Source: Flavobacterium aquariorum
GTDB lineage: Bacteria; Bacteroidota; Bacteroidia; Flavobacteriales; Flavobacteriaceae
DNA length: 64,000 bases
Assembly (NCBI RefSeq): GCF_003254745.1
Contig: NZ_QKXH01000006.1
Span: 124,001 to 188,000 of the forward strand
Direction of reading: 5' to 3'
The notes under the pieces are model-generated. The model made no database searches. It was given only the letters and a program-made list of their open reading frames with translations, and had not been told where the DNA came from. Made by a program: the position numbers and the translations under genes. Within the stretch, counting starts at the first letter, position 1. Every line of letters starts with the position of its first letter. This document shows positions 1 through 7,796 of the stretch, one piece after another.

Positions 1-141
1 GTTAACGTGTTTGTTTAGTGATGTTATGTTCTGCTGTTTTCGCAGATGGAAATTTAAAAACATCCATTCGCAATTGATGATTACCATTGATATCAAAATG
101 AGGAATGCAGTAGCCACAAAGTAACGGTCATTTACAGGCAT
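1..141 (-). CDS. possible partial small membrane protein, runs off the left edge
   Basis: An open frame starts at an ATG at 141 and runs 47 codons to the window edge without a stop. Residues 8-31 are strongly hydrophobic and look like one membrane segment, followed by a basic stretch. It lies 35 bases downstream of the cytochrome stop on the same strand, so it could be the next gene of that transcript. I see no good ribosome binding site and recognise no family. It may be a chance frame. Confidence 0.3.
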   Translation of the reverse strand, partial: MPVNDRYFVATAFLILISMVIINCEWMFLNFHLRKQQNITSLNKHVN

Positions 142-176
142 ACAGATAGAATTATACCTAATTGTTTATTACAAGG

Positions 177-2420
177 CTACTGCAATCCTAAATTTTTAAA
201 CAACTCTTGATAATTTGGATTGTTTGGATCTAATTGTTTCAATTGAAAAGCAGTTTGTTGCGCTTTTGTCTGATTTCCGGTCTGGATGTACACAAAAGTA
301 AGCGCATAATAAAGATCTGGTGTATCAGGGCTTATGGCAATTCCTTTTTGTAAAACAGCTTCGGCTTCTTTGAATTTTTTCTTGGCATTCAACATCAAAC
401 CATAATTATAATACACTCTAGGATTTTGTGATTTTAAGGCTATAGCTTTCGCAAAAGCGGATTCGGCTGCAGTTGTATTATTCAGTTCATTATAAAGCAA
501 GGCTAAATTATAATAAATACGCTCGTTGTTTGGATCATTTTTTAAGGCACGTTGTAACATTTTTAATGAAGCATCATTTTTTCCAACAGTATTATACAAT
601 GAGGATAAATTAAGGAGCGCATAATTCATTTGGCTGTCTTTTTTTAGTCCTTTGAGGTAGAAAGACTCGGCATTTACATAATCCTGAATTTTGAGATAAT
701 AATCGGCAAGCATTATATTCCCTACCGAAAAATCGGTTTGATAGTGAAGGAAACTAACTAGTTCTATATTTGCAGATTCAAAAGCAGTTGTGTACAGACT
801 TGGAATTTGATCTTTTGGCAGACTCACAAAAAGATCAGCAGCAGCAATACGAACCGCTCTCACTTTATCTGATAATAAAGGGCCAATATTTTCAATCCAA
901 CTGTTTGGTGAGAAACTTGATAAACTACGTAAAGCCCTATAACGAACTTGGGCATCGTTATGATTTAAACATGACAATATGGTATTTAAACTGGTTTGGG
1001 TATTGAAACTACCCAAGTAAAAAACAGCAGTTGCTTTAATGATATTTGGTGTGGTTTTGATATTGATCAATTGTATCAAATGAGGCTCACTGTTAGCGTC
1101 CAGTTTGCTTCCCGGAATCAAATCATCTGCAAAATGGTATTTACGATTTGGACCATACCATTTGATTACGGCATCGGCCAATATTTTTTCTGATTTGTCT
1201 TTATGGCAATTGCTACAGGCATTTGGTGTACCGTATTTGACCGAAAGATCGGGACGGGGAACTCTAAAACTATGGTCATGCCTTAAATCATTACCCATGT
1301 ATAATTTTCCTGGCATGTGACAGTTTACGCAAAGCGAACCTTTGGATTCTGTTGTATGAAAAGTATGTTTTGGCGTGTCATATTTTTTTGGGATATGGCA
1401 TTGTATACATGTTTGATTGTCTATATGTTTGAGTTTAATGCTGTGTGGATTATGGCAGTTACTGCATTTAACACCTTTGCTGTACATTTTGCTTTGTAAA
1501 AAAGAAGTGTAAATATAATCTTCATCCTTTACCTGTCCATCGGCTTGGAAAAATTCCGTATCGGGAATCTGCGGAATATAGTTATCCATTATTTCTTGGC
1601 TCTCGATATGCCTGGGGCTTATTTCAGAAACTCGGGCATGACATGGAGCACAGGTGTTGATCTGTTCCAGTTGCCCTGAAATTTTACCCAGTTTCATAAA
1701 ACTGCCGGTTACCTTATCTCCAGATTTATAGTCAGAACTTTTTATATAATCCAAATGCTTTTGCCCAGCACCATGGCAGCTTTCACAGCTTACATTGATA
1801 ATGCTGTAGCTGGTTTTGTACGTGTCTGTTTTGGTGTCGTAATTTTTATGAAGGTTAGTCGAATGGCAAGTGGCACACATAGTGTTCCAGTTTTGAGCAT
1901 TGCCTGTCCAATGCAGCCAATCATGGGAAGGTATCTTTTGACCCGCATATTGATTGAACCATTTTTTTTTATTCACATCCCAACTCAAGCGGGGGACCTG
2001 CATTCTTCCTCCCGGAAAATGAACCAGATATTGCTGCAAGGGTTTGTAGCCAAAGATATATTTTACTTCAAAATCATGATTTTTGCCATCACTGCCTTCG
2101 GTATTAATGAAAAATTTAGAACCTTTTTTAAAGAATCTGCTTGTAACACCATCAGCAGTGAAAGTCACATTATTGAAATCACCACTTACTGTCGAATCAT
2201 TGGCGGGAAGCATCGACATATAATGATCCGACTGTTTCCATTGATGATGTTCGGCAGTATGGCATTTTATACAGGATTTATCACCTACGTATGCATTATT
2301 TGAGGAAAGGGCTTCGGTATATGCAGCATCTTTTGAGCTGCAGCTGTCAACAATAAAAACCCTGAAAATTACAAAAAGAATAAGAAGGACTACAATGATA
2401 ATTGATGACTTTTTGAGCAT
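177..2420 (-). CDS. multihaem c-type cytochrome with C-terminal TPR repeats
   Basis: The 747-residue product has an N-terminal membrane anchor or signal (about residues 5-24). Eight CxxCH haem motifs follow: CIKCH at 50-54, then CATCH, CESCH, CAPCH, CSNCH, CIQCH, CVNCH and CSNCH. A HEAT-like stretch and several tetratricopeptide repeats fill the C-terminal third. This is the layout of periplasmic cytochrome c554/NrfA-like electron carriers fused to a TPR scaffold; its redox partner cannot be told from sequence. An in-frame Met 20 codons further upstream is possible. I prefer the start at 2420 because a good promoter (2436-2466) would leave a short leader only with that start, and because the hydrophobic signal begins there. 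It is apparently transcribed alone or with the partial frame at the left edge. Confidence 0.9.
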   Translation of the reverse strand: MLKKSSIIIVVLLILFVIFRVFIVDSCSSKDAAYTEALSSNNAYVGDKSCIKCHTAEHHQWKQSDHYMSMLPANDSTVSGDFNNVTFTADGVTSRFFKKGSKFFINTEGSDGKNHDFEVKYIFGYKPLQQYLVHFPGGRMQVPRLSWDVNKKKWFNQYAGQKIPSHDWLHWTGNAQNWNTMCATCHSTNLHKNYDTKTDTYKTSYSIINVSCESCHGAGQKHLDYIKSSDYKSGDKVTGSFMKLGKISGQLEQINTCAPCHARVSEISPRHIESQEIMDNYIPQIPDTEFFQADGQVKDEDYIYTSFLQSKMYSKGVKCSNCHNPHSIKLKHIDNQTCIQCHIPKKYDTPKHTFHTTESKGSLCVNCHMPGKLYMGNDLRHDHSFRVPRPDLSVKYGTPNACSNCHKDKSEKILADAVIKWYGPNRKYHFADDLIPGSKLDANSEPHLIQLINIKTTPNIIKATAVFYLGSFNTQTSLNTILSCLNHNDAQVRYRALRSLSSFSPNSWIENIGPLLSDKVRAVRIAAADLFVSLPKDQIPSLYTTAFESANIELVSFLHYQTDFSVGNIMLADYYLKIQDYVNAESFYLKGLKKDSQMNYALLNLSSLYNTVGKNDASLKMLQRALKNDPNNERIYYNLALLYNELNNTTAAESAFAKAIALKSQNPRVYYNYGLMLNAKKKFKEAEAVLQKGIAISPDTPDLYYALTFVYIQTGNQTKAQQTAFQLKQLDPNNPNYQELFKNLGLQ

Positions 2421-2435
2421 AAAACAAAGGTTTCT

Positions 2436-2466
2436 CAAAAATATAGAATTATCGAATAGAAACAAA
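2436..2466 (-). promoter_or_regulatory. Flavobacterium-type promoter of the multihaem cytochrome gene
   Basis: Read on the minus strand there is TTTG (2463-2466), a 19-base spacer, then TATTTTTG (2436-2443). This fits the Bacteroidota TTTG-N17-23-TAnnTTTG pattern. Transcription would start about ten bases before the ATG at 2420. Confidence 0.6.
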
Positions 2467-2991
2467 AGAGTTATAAACAAATAATTTCAAGCTAGAATCT
2501 ATACTCCTGTATCTATAGTTGTGGGCAAAGCGGATTTCCCAAAATTTTAGATTACATGTTGTAACATTATATAATATAATGTCAAAAAAAGTAATTATAA
2601 TTCCAATGTCCTTACTATTTAATTGATTGTCTTATAATTTTAGCCACACAAAAGGTTCAAAAAATCTGTAGAATCTTGGTAATGAGTCTACAATAGTTCA
2701 AAAGAAAATTACCCCCTTGGAAAGCCTTGCCATTTAGATTAACTGTTAAGTAATTACTTTTTAACAATTGTCTAACAATCAACGAATAAAGTTTTTTTAA
2801 AATTAATTGTATGAATTTTATTAAAAAAAAGAATATCTTTGAGTACATGGGATCTTCTTATTACAGTATCATTTTTATTGATCTATAAATTGAAATGTCA
2901 TGAAAGTTTGAGTAGCATGGAAACGGGTACTTTGTGAATAGGAGGCTACATTTAAAAATAGAATTAAAGAATTTACAAATAAAATAAAATA
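2467..2991. other. intergenic stretch without a convincing gene
   Basis: Very AT-rich DNA between the divergent cytochrome and hydrolase genes. Open frames here are short and low in complexity. There is a TATCTTTG -7-like box near 2834 without a well-placed upstream partner. No strong hairpin or family-like coding was found. Confidence 0.5.
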
Positions 2992-3780
2992 ATGGAAAAT
3001 TATATTTCATCTACTGACAACGTAAATATCCACTATACAGAAATAGGGAAAGGAAATACCTCCATAGTTTTTGTTCACGGTTGGCTTGGAAACATAAATT
3101 GGTGGAACAGTCAAGAGACTTTTTTAAAAGAAAAATATAAAATTATTAAAATTGACTTAGGTGGTCACGGAAAATCTGATAAAACAAGACAGAACTGGAC
3201 TGGAGAACAATATGCAGACGATATAAAATCGGTTATAAATAAAATTGACACAACCGAAATAATCCTTGTTGGCCATTCAATGTCAGGTGCTTATGTGCTT
3301 GAAGCATCTATAGATTTGCCTAAAGTAAAAGCTATTATTTTGGTCGACACTTTAAAAGACTTAGACCAAGATTTTACTCCTGAACAAGCTGAACAGTTTA
3401 TGGATAGTAATTATCGTAAAGATTTTAAATCAGCGGTAGAAAACATTCTACCTCAATACCTCTTCGTTCAAGAAACCCCAGCAATTGTAAAAAATCAACT
3501 TCAAAATGAATTCATTCAAAATGACTCTGAATTAGCTATAAATACACTTAAGCCTTTATACGAAATGGATATTCGCAAAATAGCAAAATTGGTAAATATT
3601 CCTGTGAGGGCAATTAATTCTGATGCTACGCCAACGAAAATAGAAAACAATCAAAAATATTTCAAGAATTATAATTACAGAACTATTGTAGGAACAGGAC
3701 ATTATCCAATGCTGGAAAAACCTGATGAGTTTAATAAAATATTGGCAGAATTAATTGAAGATTTAACTGCCTATAAATAA
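2992..3780 (+). CDS. alpha/beta hydrolase
   Basis: The 262-residue single-domain protein has the alpha/beta hydrolase fold. An HGWLGN oxyanion loop lies near residue 29. The nucleophile elbow GHSMSG, with the catalytic Ser, lies near residue 98. A late GTGHYPMLEKP segment supplies the catalytic His, and an Asp in the IPVRAINSDATP region is the probable acid. There is no signal peptide, so it should be cytoplasmic. Substrate is unknown; the family includes esterases, haloperoxidase-like and C-C bond hydrolases. It is a lone gene followed at once by a copy of the dispersed repeat found between the genes at 22.5-26 kb, which suggests it entered as a single-gene cassette. Confidence 0.85.
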   Translation: MENYISSTDNVNIHYTEIGKGNTSIVFVHGWLGNINWWNSQETFLKEKYKIIKIDLGGHGKSDKTRQNWTGEQYADDIKSVINKIDTTEIILVGHSMSGAYVLEASIDLPKVKAIILVDTLKDLDQDFTPEQAEQFMDSNYRKDFKSAVENILPQYLFVQETPAIVKNQLQNEFIQNDSELAINTLKPLYEMDIRKIAKLVNIPVRAINSDATPTKIENNQKYFKNYNYRTIVGTGHYPMLEKPDEFNKILAELIEDLTAYK

Positions 3781-3799
3781 GACAAAAAACTGCTATTAA

Positions 3800-3955
3800 C
3801 AGGTACTACAACGGATTAGGGGCAATTGACTTAATGGTAAGTTGGTTTTGTATTTGAAATTATTTACTTCGTCTGTTCGTTCCGCTAATTAGCGGGATTC
3901 GGGTGGCAAATCTGAAGATAAGGCTTCATTTAGTAGCAAATCCGCTATATAGTCC
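3800..3955 (+). repeat. dispersed intergenic repeat, copy A (after the hydrolase gene)
   Basis: About 155 bases that share an ordered set of blocks with the minus-strand copies at 22.5, 23.6, 24.2 and 24.9 kb. The blocks are CTACAACGGATT, a GGCA..TTGACTTAAT block, AAGTTGGTTTTGTATTTG, GGCAAATCTGAAGA, GGCTTCATTTAGT and CAAATCCGCTA. As in the other copies it lies directly downstream of a gene in the same orientation, here 20 bases after the hydrolase stop. Confidence 0.7.
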
Positions 3956-4042
3956 TAGAATGTTAGTGGTGAGGCTATGACAGAGAATCTTCCAACAAAC
4001 TTAGAAAAAAAAATAAATATGAATCTCAAAAACAGAATTAGA

Positions 4043-4805
4043 ATGAAAAAAACTTACGATAATCTTATTTGCAACTTTTGCATTCATTTCTTGTAACAAT
4101 CAAAAAATAACAACTATAACAACAATTGAAAACGAAAAAATCGTAAGACAGTATTTTGAGTACTTCAGCAATCACGAATGGGCGAAAATGGCTAAAGTAT
4201 ATGGACTTGACGTGCCTTTTCATGGATTGGTTTATTCAAAGGATGGAAGTCTTTCTTATTTTATCAAACGGTTTGACAGATACAGCAAGGGGAAGAAATA
4301 TGCCACTGAGGATTTTGCTCAATTAACAGGCAATTCAAGAGATACAAAGTATGATTACACCATGGAAAAATAGGTTAAAGTAATTGATGAGTATTGTACG
4401 TTTCCTGCGATAGAGAAAGCTGATTTCTTTAAACGGGTTTTGTTCTGTTTCATAACAGGTAATGAAGATATGCATTTAAAGAACTTTTCGGTAATTACAA
4501 AAGCAGGAAAAACTACTTTGTCGCCAGTGTATGATTTTTTAAATTCTTCGATTTCCATTAAAAATCCACAGGAGGAGTTAGCCTTATCTCTCAAAGGAAA
4601 CAAAAGCAATTTTAAGTCAACGGAATTAGTAGATTATTTTGCAAAAGAGCAACTGGAACTTAATGACAAGACAATTGATGCCATTTTGTCTGCCATGAAT
4701 AAAAACGTATCCAAATGGATTGAACTTGTAGAAATATCTTTTTTATCAGATGATATGAAAGAAAAGTATCTGAAGTTGATCGACAATAGGATTAGGAGAT
4801 TTTAA
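4043..4805 (+). pseudogene. chimeric pseudogene: NTF2-like lipoprotein start joined to a HipA C-terminal module
   Basis: The ATG at 4043 opens a lipoprotein signal, but the frame slips by one base in the A-run after the third codon. The shifted frame reads a hydrophobic signal ending FISCNNQ, then VRQYFEYFSNHEWAKM, like the start of SnoaL/NTF2-like lipoproteins. At about 4188 it passes in frame into GLDVPFHGLVYSKDG, which is the HipA-like kinase family. The HipA part continues (RFDRYSKGKKYATEDFAQLTG) to an in-frame TAG at 4371-4373. It resumes in the same frame with VKVIDEY, the GNEDMHLKNFS catalytic loop and SPVYDFLNS to the stop at 4803-4805. The upstream half of HipA is missing. Three lesions (frameshift, deletion junction, nonsense codon) indicate a dead gene. 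A terminator follows directly. Confidence 0.75.
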
Positions 4806-4810
4806 TAAAA

Positions 4811-4838
4811 AAAGCCCTTTTGTTTACAAAAGGGCTTT
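4811..4838. terminator. bidirectional intrinsic terminator
   Basis: AAAGCCCTTTTG and its complement CAAAAGGGCTTT flank a four-base loop, with A-runs before and T-rich sequence after. It serves the HipA remnant on the plus strand and the histone-like gene on the minus strand. Confidence 0.8.
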
Positions 4839-4849
4839 AAATTTAAATC

Positions 4850-5026
4850 TTATTTTTTTGATTCTTCAACAGAAACTTTTCTAAACTCTTTTAAAAGTTT
4901 TTCAAGTTCCAATGTTGATTTACGGGCTCTTGGTCCTGCAGCTTTCACACCTTTTTCAATAAGTGATTCTGATTCTGTTTTGAATGTTTCGAATTCGGCA
5001 TTGATTTTTGCAACTAAATCTTTCAT
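4850..5026 (-). CDS. histone H1-like small basic protein
   Basis: The 58-residue product begins MKDLVAKINAEFETFKTESE and ends in a lysine-rich tail. It contains GVKAAGPRARKSTLELEKLL, typical of the short histone-H1/Hc1-like proteins conserved in Bacteroidota. The predicted role is nucleoid association, and it is expected to be largely helical. It converges on the HipA pseudogene and shares its terminator. The upstream region holds an ACGATTG/CAATCGT inverted repeat (5115-5134), about 90 bases before the start, which could be regulatory. Confidence 0.8.
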   Translation of the reverse strand: MKDLVAKINAEFETFKTESESLIEKGVKAAGPRARKSTLELEKLLKEFRKVSVEESKK

Positions 5027-5404
5027 AATAGTATTGTATTAAATTAAGCCGCAAAAATAGAAGTTTACTAATGTGATAGGAATAATTTGTTGTTAAAATT
5101 ACTGTAATTTAGTTACGATTGTATTTTCAATCGTATAAAAAATCATCTTTTTTTTGTAAATACTTGATACTATTAGGGTTGTTTTTTCTTAGTTCTTCCA
5201 TAAAATAAGTTGTGGGTGTATGGATAAAGTATTAAAAACAGTGAAGTGCTATCGGAAGACACAACGGGGCATATATGCCATAGCAGTGTTATACTATTCT
5301 TTGTTTATAGGAGAATAAAAGAGTAGAGATGTGGCATATTTTTAGGTAAATTAGGATTGACCTAAAAAATATAAATTAAAATATAATAATGCTATAAATG
5401 CAAT
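5027..5404. other. intergenic stretch with one small inverted repeat
   Basis: No convincing gene. It contains an inverted repeat ACGATTG-N6-CAATCGT at 5115-5134 and a GGCATATATGCC palindrome near 5273. Both are unassigned. Confidence 0.4.
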
Positions 5405-5764
<360 letters not shown>

Positions 5765-6011
5765 TTATTTTCCAATACAGAAAATAACATTCCTTATTTT
5801 AATAGGGTTTTCAACTTTAGTGGTACAATTATGGTACAATTTAAAGCAAACTATCGCAAAACAAAACAAAGTATCCTTATCAAGATAACATAAACTCATA
5901 GGAGTTGTTTACACAAAAATAGTTATAAACTTTTAATATTGATTATATCATTGATATAAAAAAAGCTGAGTAATATATGATTAGAGTACTTACACATGAA
6001 GGTTAAAAAGT

Positions 6012-6052
6012 AAAAAGGTCAAAAATCTAAATATTAGATTTTTGACCTTTTT
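6012..6052 (-). terminator. intrinsic terminator overlapping the end of the HTH gene
   Basis: A near-perfect stem of about 18 bp (AAAAGGTCAAAAATCTAA and its complement) with a three-base loop. The last codons and stop of the HTH gene lie inside the stem, and a T-run follows on the minus strand. Confidence 0.75.
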
Positions 6053-6357
6053 TCAATATCGTTTTGGATTTCTAAATAAGTTTTTACCCGACCAGACTTA
6101 ATCCATTTCATTAACTCATGTCTATAAAAATAAATACGTTTACCTTGTTTATTAACTGGGATTTCCCTTTTACACACTTTACTATAAATTGTTGATACCG
6201 ATAGATCCAAAAGTTTTGATGCTTCTTGAATGTTTAGAACTTCTTCTTTATTTTCTTCTACATTGGAAATTCTTACAATAAGTTTTTCTAAATGCTCTAA
6301 TTTATCATGAATTTTGTTCATCATTATAGGTATTTGGTCAAAAGTAAATGGCTTCAT
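6034..6357 (-). CDS. helix-turn-helix (excisionase-like) DNA-binding protein
   Basis: A 107-residue protein with an N-terminal coiled-coil-like segment (HDKLEHLEKLIVRISNVEE). A MerR/excisionase-type HTH_17 domain follows: LNIQEASKLLDLSVSTIYSK, then the wing GKRIYFYRHELMKWIKSG. Proteins of this kind are common in Bacteroidota mobile elements, where they act as excisionase-like or regulatory proteins. No integrase is seen beside it, so it may be a stranded remnant of an element. It resembles the HTH protein at 49.8 kb in architecture: short coiled coil, then HTH_17. Confidence 0.8.
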   Translation of the reverse strand: MKPFTFDQIPIMMNKIHDKLEHLEKLIVRISNVEENKEEVLNIQEASKLLDLSVSTIYSKVCKREIPVNKQGKRIYFYRHELMKWIKSGRVKTYLEIQNDIEKRSKI

Positions 6358-6696
6358 GGTGATCGGTTATTTAAATCTCATGTAAAAGTATTTATTACCG
6401 ACTTTGAAGATATAAGATGTCCTTAAAAAGGGGAGTTTGGCTTTTAATTTCTAATCATTATAGGTTATAGGACTATAAGAAATCTAATCCATTAAGGAGA
6501 AATGTTGGCTCTAATATTTGGTTTATTAGCCCCATCCGAATAAATTTGAACTATTGCATCGAAGATTTGTAAAAATTGAAAAATATTTCCAAGTAGTATT
6601 TGTTCTTATCTTTAGTTACTGTTAAGTTATCTTATTCAGTATTTTAAAATTTTTAATTTCAAAAGCATAAAATAAAAAAAAACTATTTTTACAGTC
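6358..6696. other. intergenic region upstream of the metal-efflux island
   Basis: AT-rich and without a plausible gene. The last 20 bases contain CTATTTTTACAGTC directly before the TTG start at 6697. The same word precedes the paralogous gene at 7334, which suggests a duplicated promoter and start unit. Confidence 0.45.
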
Positions 6697-7014
6697 TTGA
6701 AACTTACAAACACCATATTGTCAATTATAATTCTGATTCTTTCCTGTATGCCTTGTGCAGATAAGGAACAAGATGTATCGTTTGAAAAAATGACTATAAA
6801 CAATACTTCAAAGCAACATCACAATAAAGATATTTGCTCCCCTTTATGTGTTTGTAGTTGCTGTGGATGTCAAGGTTACGTTCACAACACTATTTGTTCT
6901 TATAATATCTTTTCGGTTAAAACTATAATTGATAAAAATCTTCCTGAATACAAATCAATTATTACTTCCAATTTCTTCGGGAGTATTTGGCTGCCCCCAC
7001 AAATTATTGCTTAA
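6697..7014 (+). CDS. DUF6660 family cysteine-rich exported protein, copy 1
   Basis: A 105-residue protein that starts at TTG (no ATG is near). A hydrophobic signal (TNTILSIIILILSCMPCADK) could be a lipoprotein or Sec signal. The cysteine cluster CSPLCVCSCCGCQG lies near residues 48-61 and the conserved end is FGSIWLPPQ. DUF6660 proteins are typically found beside CzcA-type metal efflux genes in Bacteroidota. A periplasmic metal-binding or sensing role is my inference from the cysteines and neighbours. A paralogue at 7334 shares the start region, signal and cysteine spacing, so the pair arose by tandem duplication. Confidence 0.8.
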   Translation: MKLTNTILSIIILILSCMPCADKEQDVSFEKMTINNTSKQHHNKDICSPLCVCSCCGCQGYVHNTICSYNIFSVKTIIDKNLPEYKSIITSNFFGSIWLPPQIIA

Positions 7015-7106
7015 TTTTTTTGATGATTAAAAGAATACAATTCTACTTGATAGAGTTAGTTACAAAGTTTTCTTTATTTAAATTAATTACAGTTATAGAT
7101 ATAATA

Positions 7107-7274
7107 ATGGCAATGCAAAAAACAAAAAGACCGAACAACCCTAAACCTAAATCCAAAAAGCCAATAACGGTTTACACTGTTATTCGTACTATAATGATAA
7201 TACTACTTTTGTTGCTTTTGTTATTGGGAGTTGCTGCAAAATATTGGTACTACTACAATAAATATTACAAATAA
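7107..7274 (+). CDS. small single-pass membrane protein
   Basis: A 55-residue frame starts at the ATG at 7107: a basic, proline-rich N-terminus (KTKRPNNPKPKSKKP), then a hydrophobic segment (VIRTIMIILLLLLLLLGVAA) and a short aromatic tail YWYYYNKYYK. The frame is open further upstream to an ATG at 7023. I prefer 7107 because the basic-then-hydrophobic pattern begins there. It lies between the two DUF6660 genes. Function is unknown; it could be an accessory peptide of the metal-efflux system. Confidence 0.5.
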   Translation: MAMQKTKRPNNPKPKSKKPITVYTVIRTIMIILLLLLLLLGVAAKYWYYYNKYYK

Positions 7275-7333
7275 TTAATAATCATTATAAATAATTTATT
7301 AATTATAAAAATAAAAATCATATTTTTACAGTC

Positions 7334-7651
7334 TTGAAATTTACAAACATCATATTGTCAATTATCATCGTAGTACTTTCCTGTATGCCTTGTGCAGACA
7401 AGGAACAAGGCGTTTCGTCTGTAAAAGTAACTATAACCAATAGTTCAAAACAGCACCAAGATAAAGACAGCTGTTCTCCTTTATGCATTTGTAACTGTTG
7501 TGGCTGTCAAGGTTTCGCATACAATTCAATATGTAATTACAATTTTTTGGCCGTCAAAAACATAATTGACAAAAAACTACCTGCATACAAATCAATTTTC
7601 ACTTCCAATTTCTACGGAAGCATTTGGCAACCGCCTCAAATTAATGCTTAA
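7334..7651 (+). CDS. DUF6660 family cysteine-rich exported protein, copy 2
   Basis: A 105-residue paralogue of the protein at 6697, also starting at TTG after the same TATTTTTACAGTC word. It has a hydrophobic signal, CMPCADKEQ, the cluster CSPLCICNCCGCQG and the end YGSIWQPPQ. About 145 bases separate it from the RND pump gene downstream. The two copies are similar throughout, while the DNA between them is not, consistent with tandem duplication followed by insertion or divergence. The predicted location is the periplasm or outer face of the inner membrane. Confidence 0.8.
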   Translation: MKFTNIILSIIIVVLSCMPCADKEQGVSSVKVTITNSSKQHQDKDSCSPLCICNCCGCQGFAYNSICNYNFLAVKNIIDKKLPAYKSIFTSNFYGSIWQPPQINA

Positions 7652-7796
7652 TAATTTATCGATTAATGAATAAATAAAGTGAATAAATGCCATGCGCATT
7701 CATTTTGCTATTGTTTTACATTAATCATTTCGCAGTATTTGAATTTATCATTACCGTGAATTATAATTTATTATTAAACATTAATCATTACAAATA

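Noticed and set aside
2657..2848. A 63-codon minus-strand frame between the cytochrome and hydrolase genes
   Set aside because: It is low-complexity Lys/Leu/Phe/Ile sequence from A/T runs, without a start context or recognisable features.
4811..4838. Possible CRISPR-type repeat
   Set aside because: It is a single dyad with T-runs, not repeated at regular spacing. No CRISPR array was found anywhere in the window.
5816..5845. Tandem TGGTACAATT words as an attachment site
   Set aside because: They are only two 10-base copies, with no integrase gene or matching distant copy noted.
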